DNA of 64,000 nucleotides, taken from NCBI GenBank assembly GCA_037693485.1, contig CM075346.1, forward strand, positions 122,314,001 to 122,378,000, written 5' to 3'. This DNA is from Kitagawia praeruptora. Its lineage: Eukaryota > Streptophyta > Magnoliopsida > Apiales > Apiaceae. The notes beneath the pieces are model-generated. The model was not told the DNA's origin. It searched no databases and saw nothing but the letters and a program-made list of their open reading frames with translations. The position numbers and the translations under genes were made by a program. Shown in pieces: positions 43,992-54,518 of the stretch (positions are counted from its first letter, which is position 1; each line of letters opens with the position of its first letter).

Positions 43992-46840
43992 GTTTTTTGA
44001 GCAATTTGCAGGTCAGTAACGCAGGTTGCCCCTGCGTTTCTGCAATAAGGGCAGTTTGCGGGGGTGTAACGCAGGCTGCGCCTGCGTTACTGGAAGAGGG
44101 GCAGCTTGCAGGTCAGTCACGCAGCTTGCGCCTGCGCAACTGACCTGGGCGCGGTTTGCTTCACTCGAGCGCAAGATGCGCGTGTTCCAGAAGACAATTT
44201 TTTGTCAGCCGCTGTTTGCTTTCCTGTGCACTGTTGTTGTGTTGTTTTATAAAAAAAAAAAATTTTTCTTTTCCACCCCATTCTATTTATACACCCCTAT
44301 TTCCCCTAATTCTTTTCCTATTTCAATTCCAAAACCTCCCATCTCTCCACCAAAAATTCTAAACCTATTTCTATTCTAATTCTTATTTATTATTATTATT
44401 TATTATTATTATTATTATTATTAATATTATTATCATTATTATTATTATTTTTCTTTATTATTTTTGTATTTTATTTAGGAATTTATTTATTTATTTATTT
44501 ATTGTATATTTATTATTATTATCATTATTATTTATTATTTTTATTATTATTACTATTTATTTATTTTTATTTTTATTTTTATTTTTTTTTCTTTTTCATC
44601 CCTAAACCCTATTACCACCCAAATTTTTTTCCTTTTCACATTAAAATTTTTATATTCATCCTATCACTCCATTATCTATTTATACCCATACATACACACC
44701 CAATTTATTATTTTCTTCCTATACATCTCTAAAAAATTCAAGTTTGGGGGAAAATTAGTACAAGTTCACCTCTTTGATTCGTAGTTGGGATTTTTCTTCT
44801 CTAATTTTTTATTACGAATTTGTGTTCTTGTAAATTGGGGGTTTTGTAATATTCTTGTTAATTGGGTATTTTTGGTGTGATATTGCTTGGTGGTTTTTGG
44901 CAGGATATTTCTTGGTGGTTGTTGGTGAAGCTATTGTTGAATGCAGTTTTGGTTATTATGGCTCCTAAGCAAAGGAGGGATGGTTTTCACACTCGACACC
45001 TTGATTCCAGGGGAGTTTTCTTTCTTTTCTTTTTAGTGTAGTTTTATTTTGTTTTTAATTGTAGTTTTGTATCTTCTTCATTAGTTCATTGGGGACAATG
45101 AACCACTTAAGTGTGGGGAGGTGTTCTCAACGTAGTGTATTTACTTGTTTAAAAAAAAAAAAAAAAAATCCAAAAAAAAATTAAAAAAAATTAAAAATAC
45201 CAAAAATAATTCTAGCCATGCAATTTGATTAGTTGTTGTATTTTGCTTGTTACACCCATGCATGCGTAGAATTCTTGTGTTCTTGACGCTTTTGTATGAG
45301 AAGTGACGTGCGTTGTTCTTGTGCACACACTTACACTAGCAAGTTGAAGCTGGTAGACTTAATTGGATGTTGTAAGTGATTAGAATGACATGAATATGTG
45401 CAAGATGACTTGGTTTTTATGCTTTGAGTACAAGTAGGTGCGTTAGAGAGTCTTGTTACCTGGGATTGATTATGTTTTGTCACACCAAGTGAGTTTTGAG
45501 CCTATATGCATATCTTTTGCATGATTTTTCGTTTGCTTGAGTGTCCACATGTTGTTTACATTGCTAGCACTTACTTGAGATCTTTCTTGAAATGCATGAC
45601 ATTACTTGATGATGAGATGATAAAGGCACTTAGGTATAACCTCGTGTTTCCCATATTTCCACACCTTTTATACATGATCAATTAGTTAACCCGTTGAGCT
45701 TAATCCTATTCTTTCGGTGACACACTACATTACTTGCCATTATCCTTTTTATTCTATTGGCCTTACATTGAATTTGAACCTAAATTGTCAAAGGCTAGTA
45801 TTGTGCTTAAGGGAGTAATAAGGTGTTCATAAAAGGGGGGGTTATTGATGATCATACTTTTGGGGAATATTGATTTTGGGTTGATGCTTGCTAGTCGAAA
45901 TTCATAATAAAATCTATGGATCATTGTGCTTATTCCTTAGCTCTCTTGAAAAAAAAAAAGAAAAAAAAAAGAAAAAAAAAATAGAAAAAAAAAGAAAGAA
46001 AAAAAAGAGAAAAAAAATGAATAAATTTGAGAGCATTCTTATGTTTGTATGATCCTTCTTCATTCGACTAGTCAAGTTATTATGTAAGGGTTATTGAAAA
46101 ATCCAAGTGTGGGGAAGTATTTGTTGTTTTAGTAGAAAGGGAATTGAATTATGATTATTGTTGGGTACTAGCTTTTGACATTAACCTGTTTTAGCTTTTC
46201 TTGACATACCTTGTCCCTAGCCCACGCTACAACCCGAATAAAGACCTTTTGATTGTCATCAGTGATGTATGTTGTGTTGAGAGTGAGATTGATTGCGAGT
46301 GTCAAGTTGTGTTTATGATTTTGTTGGAATTGAGTGATACACTTAACCTTGTTCTTGAGTGAATATTCGGTTTTTGAGTGAAAGGTGAGTTATTACTTGT
46401 TTTGGCATAGGAGATCCCAGGTTTAGACTTAAAGATGTATTTCTTGTGGGCTTAGCATGATTACCAACGATTTTTACACTTGACATGAATTTTTATGACC
46501 TTCTGCATGTTGGTTGAGTAGACTACGTGAATACTTGCACTTTCGACACCAAGACATCGTATGTTTACTTTGATTCTTAAGTTGATGTGGCATGAGAGGA
46601 CTTGTGTGTGTGGTGTTGTGTTAGCATTAATCTTTTGCATGGTTGGATGAATTTTGTGGGTACATTCACTATAAACCCTCACGAGACAACACTCGTCCTA
46701 CTAGGGCTGCCTAGGGGTTTAACGGCTTGTTGCATATGCTCAATGCAATCGTGTCATCTACGAAAGTGATGTTTGTTAGGACTTAGTTTTTATTTCACTT
46801 ATTTGCCCGAGGACGTGCAAATGCTAAGTGTGGGGATGTT
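43859..46840 (+). other. Athila 3' untranslated region with simple repeats
   Basis: About 3 kb, non-coding. It holds poly(A) (43962-43989), GC-rich motif repeats (44010-44200), (ATT/ATTT)n (44380-44590), A-rich tracts (45150-45200, 45950-46020) and a purine tract with TGTGGGGATGTT at the end (46825-46840). The stretch 46640-46770 matches the corresponding part of the first Athila-like element (about 905-1060, minus). Confidence 0.8.
44010..44200 (+). repeat. GC-rich GCAG..TGCGCCTGCG motif cluster
   Basis: At least five units of the type CAGNTTGC/CTGCGCCTGCGTTACT occur in direct and inverted order. They can pair into hairpins. Similar GCGCAG..CTGC words lie in the LTR of the first Athila-like element (about 445-515 and 5126-5196). 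Confidence 0.75.
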
Positions 46841-48099
46841 TGATAGAGTATATTTTTATATATATTTTAGATGATTTTATTCTCATATTTATTGTGTTTT
46901 GCATTGATTTGGATTTTTATTTAATAGATTTTATTGTTTTATTGTAGGAAATAAAGAATTCATAACTTGGAAGGATTTGGAGCAAAAAGAGCTATTTTGG
47001 AGATAAAATAAGAGAAAATTCGTAATATTGGGCTATACGGGCTGCCTGCACTGTTTGGGCCATATCTTGAGTTCCAGAAGTCAGAATTTGACGAAATTAC
47101 TGTCCACGCGAAGCTTAAGGAATTATCTTTAATTCAGAGGTGGTCCAGTAAGCAAAATCCAACTGGAAGAGCCCAGAAACAGAGGAGCAAAATTTGTGAC
47201 GAATTTTAGAAGAAAATCCTATTCAATTATGGATATCTTTTTGTAAATTGATTAGGATATTAAAAATACTTTTATTAGAAGAAAGAAATCAGATTTTATT
47301 AGGGGATATATAATAAAAACGTGGGATAGAAGAGAGGGAGACGTATTTTATATTTTTACAAAAAACTAGGGTTTTGTTTACTCTCTTCATCTCTTCCTTT
47401 GTAAGCACTTGGTTTATTTTGGATCTTCATTGTTCTTCGTTAATACAAAGTTTGAGGTATTCTTTATTCTCTTGTTTTATTATTACATGTTTATTATGGC
47501 TTCTTTCATTATTATTATTGTTTTTACTTCTACCATGAGTGAGTAGTTTAATTCTAGGGTATTAAGGGGAGCCATGTTTGCACCATGATTTGGGCGTAAT
47601 TTGATTAGTAGATTGATGGGTAAAGAGTAATTCTGATTGATATGTTATAATTCTTAATTTGTGTAATTGCGCAATATCACGGATTAATTGATTGCAATAG
47701 GAGTAATAGATCGAAAGATTTTACTACTAGAGGCTTACATACAATTAGCGGAATTGAAGGTGATTGTGAAAGCATCATTAGATATTCTGAGAGTGTTAAT
47801 GCTTGAAAAAGATTAACCATTGCTTTAATTACTTAATCCCATTGAAAAGCTATACTTTTGTGATTTGTTTGGTGTAAGCATGGTGAACCTGAATTGCCCT
47901 AGATCCTTTAATTAATTGATATAAAACTTTGTTAAATTTGCATTAGTAGTTAATAAAATTCCCAAATAATCGTTTGTGACTAGAAACAATTGATAGCAAT
48001 TGAATTGAAACTGAAACTGTCTCCTTGAGGATTCAACCCGTATTTGCTAGTATCTACTACAATTGATACCGTGCGCTTGCGGTTAGACGTAATTTTACA
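46841..48099 (+). repeat. Right LTR of rearranged Athila element
   Basis: 1259 bp beginning TGATAGAGTATA after a purine tract and ending AATTTTACA. A transcript start and full U3-R-U5 cannot be divided by eye. Confidence 0.85.
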
Positions 48100-48132
48100 T
48101 ATCATTTCCCTGCACACAATCCAAAATACAAA

Positions 48133-50532
48133 TCAAGTTGATTTTGGTACCCAAGTTTCCTTGGGTCCTTTCTTGTTAGCCTTTGGTTTTACACTCTTAG
48201 CAATCTTCACTTTGGGTGTAAATGCTTGAGTGATAGGTTTTGACAGATGCTCATTTGCATAAATATTTGATGCATGCATTTGTGAAAAATTGGCATACAT
48301 ATTATCCATGCTAGGAATGCTCCATGACATTTGTGGCATATTCACAGATTGAAAATAAGGATTAGGCACATATGGCATGTTCACATATGGATTTGAAAAA
48401 TTAGCATTCTGATACAAACCAGGCATTGCAGGCATACTTGGCATAGATTGAGGTACATGAACAGGAGTCCTTTTAACAGACTTGCAATTAGAAGATAGGT
48501 GATTGACACTATTGCAATTACCACAAGTTTTCCTAGGAGCAAACTTGTCAGGAGAATAATTGTTTTTCTTGTTAATGCCTATCTTACCATTTCTGTTGTT
48601 TTTCTTTTTACCCTCAGTCTCTACCTTTTCATTAACTGACTTATCAACAGCCTTTTTGTTAGGTAAATCACCTGCCTTAGCCTTCTCACTTGATTTGGCT
48701 TGGCTACTTTCACTAGAAACAAAGTTCTTGGCTACTGGACCATACTGATTATTCAGTTTCTTGAGTTCCTTCTTACTAACAGACTTTTTATTAGTCGACG
48801 GATACCTCTCATCCGTTGATGGTTCATCTGTCAACGGATGATCACTATCCGTTGATTCACAAATAGTCTCTAGATCCTCAAGGCAAGGTTCTAGCTCCTT
48901 TTTCTTTTGAGTCCAGGTATCCCTCACAAATGATTCTATTCCCTGGACTTCTATTATGTTTTGAGAAATATTCCTACAACTTTGAAATTTAGCAATTATC
49001 CCTTATTCTTTTTCAAGCTGGTTTCTTAAGATCAATTCTCTTTTTAACACAGCTTCAAGTTCATTTTTAGCATCATTGCAATCAACTCTCATTTTCTCAA
49101 ATTCTAGAAATTGAACTTCTAGAACTGCATTTCTATCACTTAAGAACTGATTAGTTTCTTTAATCCTATTGTTCTCTTTAGTAAGTGATTTAAGAGTAAC
49201 ACTCAAGTGATATAGTTCAGTAGACATTTCATCTATAACACTATTGCATTCCTCTTTGGTGAGCTCAGAGAGATTAGTAGAATATACCTGATTGCTAGCT
49301 GAACTTGCTTCCTGCTCAGAATCAGCCATTAATGCAAGGTTGACAAACTCAGCATCATCATCAGAATGATTTCCATTAGCAGCCCAGTCATACTCTTGGG
49401 TCATGAATGCCTTTCCTTTCTGTCTGAGAAGATCAAAATATTTCTTCTTGTAGTCAACAGTTTCAGTTGGCTTTCCCTTGTTCTCAGATCTAGGCTTCCT
49501 GCATTCACTTATCATGTGACCAGCAATACCACAATTGTAGCATTTAATTTTGGATTTATCCACATAATTTCTTGTAGAAAAATCCTTGTTAAATGGCTTG
49601 GCCACCCCAGAGTTTCTTCTGAATTTTAGTTTAGAGAATCTCCTAGATAGAAAGGTTAAATGCTTATCTATCTCATCCAATTCATCCTGCTATAGGACAC
49701 TCATTTCTTCAGACACCTTTTCCTTGCTTTTGCTTGATTCTGCTCTACCTTCACAAACCTCCCTGTTTGGTGTAGATTTAGCAGCTTCAGTCCTCTTCTC
49801 CTCCTTCTGCTCCAAGTTGGCAACAAGTGCAACTGACCCACTTTTCTTTTGGGCCTTCTCAATTTCTTCATCCTGCTCCATTTCTAGTTCATATGTCTTT
49901 AAAGTTTCATAGAGCCTTTCAAGAGTAAATGACTTATACTCTTGAGTGTTTCTTAGAGAAACAGTCATAGGCTTCCACTCCTTGGGCAGTGATCTCAGAA
50001 ATTTGAGATTAGAATCTTTCACTTGGTAGATTCTTCCATACAGTTTCAAGCCATTCAGTAGCTTTTGAAATCTACTAAATGTGTCATTCAATGTCTCTCC
50101 ATTCTTGAAATGGAAGTGCTCATACTGTTGGATCAGTAGCTGCCTCTTGTTTTCCCTTACCTGTTCTGTACCTTCACAAAGAGTTTGAACAATGTTCCAT
50201 ACTTCCTTGGCGGTAGTACAGTTGATAACATTGTCAACCATGTCTGTTTCTAAACCATTAAACAGAATATTCATGGTCTTTTTATCTTTGTGAACTTCTG
50301 CAACATCCTCAGTGCTCCACTCAGAAACAGGTTTTGGGATGTACGTGTCTGGTGCATCTGCAGCAAGACCAACTCTTGAAGCAGCCTTCATTGGAACATG
50401 AGGACCCTTCTCAATGCAATCTACAAAACCTACATCAATAGACATGAGATGTAGACGCATTTTTACTTTCCAGTGAAAGTAATTTTCCCTATCAAGAACC
50501 AGTATCTTCACTCCATAATCCTTCTTAGACAT
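48133..50532 (-). pseudogene. gag of first SIRE element, two in-frame stops
   Basis: The start is ATG at 50532 (MSKKDYGVKILVLDRENYFHW), 45 bp after the primer site. The same frame continues to 48133, interrupted by TAG at 49692-49690 and TAA near 49005-49003. The N-terminal half is a UBN2 capsid (NILFNGLETDMVDNVINC, QLLIQQYEHFHFKNGETL, LRSLPKEWKPM). A CX2CX4HX4C knuckle follows (CYNCGIAGHMISEC), then a coiled-coil stretch rich in Leu/Glu and a second Cys/His cluster (CGNCNSVNHLSSNC), ending ETWVPKST. A Ser/Thr segment with STD repeats is encoded by the TCAACGGA octamers. The same two-knuckle layout is seen in the second SIRE element. Confidence 0.88.
48795..48865. repeat. TCCGTTGA octamers inside gag
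   Basis: Three exact copies in both orientations plus TCGACGGA within 70 bp of coding DNA. Confidence 0.88.
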
Positions 50533-50577
50533 GTTGGAAGTGTGTTGATCTTTAAACTTCAAATATATTAGAAGCTT

Positions 50578-50589
50578 GCTCTGATACCA
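50578..50589 (-). promoter_or_regulatory. tRNA-Met primer binding site of first SIRE element
   Basis: The minus strand reads TGGTATCAGAGC two bases inside the LTR end. Confidence 0.9.
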
Positions 50590-50591
50590 AT

Positions 50592-51580
50592 TGTTATTCC
50601 CAGATTACACACTTGTATAATTGTAGAAGGGGGGGGGGGTTGAATACAATTCTTGATAGTTATAAATTTCTGATAAAAACCACAGAAATCTATAAAGAAA
50701 TAATTGTTGAATAGAAATAGTTCACAACCACATAAAAAATCAGGTGGTTAAATGTACCACCTGAGACTTTTATTTGAAGAAAACCCTGTGATACAAATGT
50801 ACACAGCTTCTGTGTTTACAACTCTTTGCTTCTAAAGATATTCAAGAAACCCTAAGCAAATATGTAAGTTTTCTTACAATCTAAAGAGTTGCTACACTTG
50901 GTTATATATCCCAAGTTTACAAGTGCTACAGGAATAAGATAATATTAATCTAATTCAAGTTGACTTGCTACTCCACTCCAAATCCACATGTAGCCGAAAG
51001 GTTGTCCTTCTGAACAGATATGTCCCCTGCACCTTTCTTGTATTTACTGTGTAAATGGAATGCTTCTTTCTTCTGTGTTTCCAAAGTATGGCTGCCATAC
51101 TGCTTTTTATACCCACTATCAACCCATGTGGTCTGTCAGTCAAACCTGTCCTTATCAACTGCTAATTCCCAGCTAGCATAGGATAAAGTGACAATGATTA
51201 TCCGTTGATGTTGTGCACACTTATCCGTTGATGGTAGTTTGAGCTGTATCCGTTGATCGAGTAGATTTGAGTTATATCCGTTGATAGAGCCCTGTTCTTA
51301 TCCGTTGATACACTTTTACTTAGACAGAATTACATAGCATAGCTTATTTACAATTGGCTACCCTATTCTGCCTATCCATTGATGGTCAACATGACTCTGA
51401 ATAAAAACACTATCAACTGATAAATAGAGATATTGCAGTATGCTACTAAACCTCATCCGTTGATGAGCTACCTGTCAACGAATAGAGTTATAAGGTCTTA
51501 TCCGTTGACAGTTACAAAACTTGACTTATACAATTTTGCTTGAATGTTAAGTTATCATCAACTACAACATATTCCTAACA
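50592..51580 (-). repeat. 5' LTR of first SIRE element
   Basis: 989 bp, pairs with 31150-32137. A minus-strand TATA-like box (GGATATATAACC, about 50897-50908) lies in the middle, downstream in transcription order of the TCCGTTGA cluster (51200-51510), which would therefore sit in the U3 promoter. Confidence 0.92.
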
Positions 51581-51970
51581 AATGCATCTATAATTTTTTG
51601 TATGGTGGTAGTCAGGTCTACCAGCCTCCTTCTACAGTAGTGGTACTGTATGTCAAACTATTGCAACGAAACTATGGCAGATGTAATATCTACAGTATGT
51701 GAGTGTGTGTTGGTCTGTTAAACATTTGAGTGGATCTTTCAGTTGGTTAATAGAAGCTTCCTTTAAATGTATTTTTTTTAAGTAATTGTAAATATAGCGT
51801 CATAAACTCTATTGTAGCCTTGTGATAGGTTGTTCTTGTTAAATATTGGTTGATTATTGTGTTCTAAAATCAAAAGCTGAGTTATATTAAGGTGAACTTA
51901 TCAGTGATCATTATATGCTGGTTGCTTTCTGAATATTCTTTATATCAAAAATCAATTTCATGTGTTTTAG
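51581..51970. other. Host sequence right of the SIRE insertion
   Basis: It begins with the target duplication AATGC. Intron-like T-rich DNA ends in an acceptor before the cyclophilin exon. Confidence 0.45.
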
Positions 51971-52062
51971 ATATTTGGGGATGTTGTAGAAGGGCTTGAA
52001 ACACTGAGTAGGATAAATGAAGCTTATGTTGATTAGAAGGGTAGGCCATACAAGAATATCAG
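51971..52062 (+). pseudogene. CYP59-type cyclophilin exon with premature TAG
   Basis: Flanked by AG (51970) and GT (52063), 92 bp read IFGDVVEGLETLSRINEAYVD, then TAG, then KGRPYKNIR. This matches the end of the peptidyl-prolyl isomerase domain of PPIL4/CYP59-type RRM cyclophilins, where Glu stands at the stop position. No neighbouring exon is recognised. It is an orphan exon. Confidence 0.72.
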
Positions 52063-52757
52063 GTTACATCTGCATTCTTGTGCAATGTTTAATTATTTTA
52101 TCCATCGAAATCGCTCTATGATCGTTAATTCTATGTTTTTTTATTTAAAAATATTTGATTTTTGATGAGCAATCATCCTTTTATAGTTATCCGAACAAAG
52201 GAAGCACATTCCAGAGCAGTAGTACTTGAAAGTGTAAGAAGTCTATACAAATAAAGCCAGTCTGGAGCTAATTTAGGGTCACATTTGTGTTGGACTTATT
52301 ATTCCTCCCTATTGTACTTTACAAATTGGGGACATTCCTGATGCCGAGATCGAGTTTTTAACATAGTCTGTGATTTTTATTGTAAATGTACCGAGATCTT
52401 GCAGTGAAATCTGTATTGTATCCGTAAAAGATTGTTTACCTGTCATCTAACATGTCTTGGGAAATTAAATGTCGTCAAACAGAAAAGTAGAAAATGTGAA
52501 TGACATTGAACCTTGAATTATGCTTATTCAGCAACTGTTGATTGCAACCTGTCACTTTAATAAATTTAGTCAGATAGGATATCTGAATGCTTTCTGATGT
52601 TTAGCTTATATATAGTTGGAATGTCCATCACAGATGTTTCTGCTTTTGCATTTGCCAACCTTCTTTTAGATATTCGTGCATCCTTTATTGTTTTGTTTAT
52701 TTTGCTATGGGTTATATATTTCCTTTAAGTAATGTGAAGAAAAGTGAAAGGCAGAGT
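52063..52757. other. Non-coding flank before second SIRE element
   Basis: T-rich, resembling intron or 3' untranslated DNA (TTGTATCC, TGTAAATG). No exon is recognised. Confidence 0.4.
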
Positions 52758-53797
52758 GTATTAACTTGTAACACTATAACTAATGTAACTCAATTAAACG
52801 AAAAGATACTTAACCAGAAGACAATCAAGAACAAGAAGTCACAAGGAATCAACACTAAATGAAGACAAGGTAATTGATACAATTGAACATGTTAACTATG
52901 ATCAAGCCAAGAAGAAATCATTGAGAGAAGTTCAAGTCAAAGTTGTTCAGGCCTCAGTGATTTGAGAATTCGAGATTCAAGATCATAACTATCAGTATCA
53001 ACAAGACCAATTGATTTCAAGTGAACAAGAAGGAAAGCAAATATTGGAAAGCCAAGTTACTAAGTGAATATGGTAATTTATTCAAGAAGCAGAAACACTA
53101 TCAAGACTAGTCACTTATGAACCAGACCAGTGCATCAAGTGTCAGGACATTGATAGCAAGTTTATGTCAGTAATAAAGATCCATGTTCAAGAGCTTGTAG
53201 AAGAACAAAGAAGATATGAAGATATCACAAGCTCAAGATGTGCATTGAAGTTTCAAGTTGAAGACCAGAATATTTTCTAAGTACTAAATGTTCTAGATGG
53301 CTAAGTCGAAATTCTCAAGTAGAAGTTCTACTTAGAATTTCGAGATGGCTAAGTAGAAATTCTCAAGTAGAAGTTCTACTTAGAGTGCAGCTTCAACATG
53401 ACACATGGCATCTTCTGATTGGCAGATTTCCAAGCTTTCAAGATAAGGCAAGATTTATGTGGACATCATTGGGCCACGTACATCTTAGTCTTTGAAGACT
53501 ACAGGTCATAGATTACATGTAGTATAAATAGAAGCACTTGTGTAATGTTTTAGTTAGTGAGCAATATTGAGAAAAACACAAGAAAAAGAGAGAGAGTATT
53601 CACAGAGCTTAGAATCATTCACTTCTCTCTCAACTTCTGTTATACTTTGTAATGAATGTTGTAGCAACCTTTTCAAGTTATATATAAAAGAAATATATTC
53701 CTTGAATCTGTGTGTTCATTTATTGCATCGTATTTATTGCTACTCATAATCGAAAAGTTGTATTCACCCCCCCTCTACAACACATTTGGACCTAACA
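52758..53797 (+). repeat. 5' LTR of second SIRE element
   Basis: The end is firm (CCTAACA at 53797 before the primer site). The start at TGTATTAAC is a guess, as no second copy is in view. TATAAATAG (about 53522-53530) is a good TATA box. Between 53290 and 53385 the unit AAGTAGAAATTCTCAAGTAG recurs, with inverted CTACTTAGA. Confidence 0.65.
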
Positions 53798-53799
53798 AT

Positions 53800-53811
53800 T
53801 GGTATCAGAGC
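53800..53811 (+). promoter_or_regulatory. tRNA-Met primer binding site of second SIRE element
   Basis: TGGTATCAGAGC follows the LTR end by two bases. Confidence 0.9.
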
Positions 53812-54294
53812 GGATGTTTAACATACAAAACATAGATCCTTGTGTTTAGTGGAAGAATCGTGAGTTTTCATTTTCTAGATCTACTTTTCATTTTTTCGAA
53901 AAGTGAGCTTTAATTCGTTTCCAGTGAAAACTCATCCGGGAAAAATTATTTAAATACTCCAGGTGTGATTATTTGGCTTGGGTGTATTTTAATTAATTTT
54001 TGTGAATTAATCTGGGTTCATTGATATTTGGTGTTCTTGAGTGTTCATCATCTGTTCTTGTCAAAGAAGATAACCCAACAACTTTTTGATCTCCTTTTTC
54101 AAACAAATAAGATAGTCAAAAAGGTGTTTTTGTACTTTTGATTTGATTATTATTCCTTGGCCGAAAGCAAAAGAAAGTGTACTCAGTGCTTAGCAGGTGG
54201 GTTAGTCACTTTCGGTGTGTAAAGTAATCAAAAGTCAAAAAGGTGTTATTGTTTATTCAATATTAAAGTAATCTGCAGAAAATTATTCTAAGGA

Positions 54295-54480
54295 CAAAAA
54301 GTTCTACATAGAATTTCGACTTGAGATTTTCTACATAGAATTTCGACTTGGACAATTTCTACTTGGTGAATTTCGACTTGGACAATTTCTACTTAGAGAA
54401 ATTTCGACTTGAGCAAAATTTCTACTTAGAAAAATTTCGACTTGGCAGAAGTTCTACATAGATATTCTACATAGCCTAGT
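54295..54480 (+). repeat. TTTCGACTTG/TTCTACTTAG array in leader
   Basis: About ten alternating units of TTTCGACTTG and TTCTAC(A/T)TAGA lie in 185 bp just before gag. Confidence 0.88.
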
Positions 54481-54518
54481 CTTGGGTACTTAGAATTTTT
54501 TTAGTGACAAGATTTGAA

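Larger units (their letters stand above)
40655..48099 (+). mobile_element. Rearranged Athila element with inverted LTRs, nested in SIRE pol
   Basis: The left LTR (about 40655-41872) is the inverted complement of the right LTR (46841-48099), and both face outward-in from the same internal region. Inside, on the plus strand, are a gag fragment, a short LTR patch, an integrase domain, a long 3' untranslated region and a polypurine tract. Protease, RT and RNase H are missing. The left LTR lacks about 8 bp of its start and about 33 bp of its end. No 5 bp target duplication is visible. This is not a normal LTR element; it is an aberrant insertion or a rearranged one. Confidence 0.85.
31150..51580 (-). 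mobile_element. SIRE-type copia retrotransposon, 20.4 kb including a nested insertion
   Basis: The two LTRs (988 and 989 bp) differ by about nine substitutions and one G-run length change, and are flanked by AATGC. In element sense (minus strand) the order is 5' LTR, tRNA-Met primer site, gag, protease-integrase-RT-RNase H, a long accessory ORF, polypurine tract and 3' LTR. This is the SIRE/Maximus arrangement. About 7.4 kb (40655-48099) is a later Athila insertion at the gag-pol border. The coding region has about five in-frame stop codons but no frameshift that I can find. TCCGTTGA motifs are scattered throughout. Confidence 0.92.
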
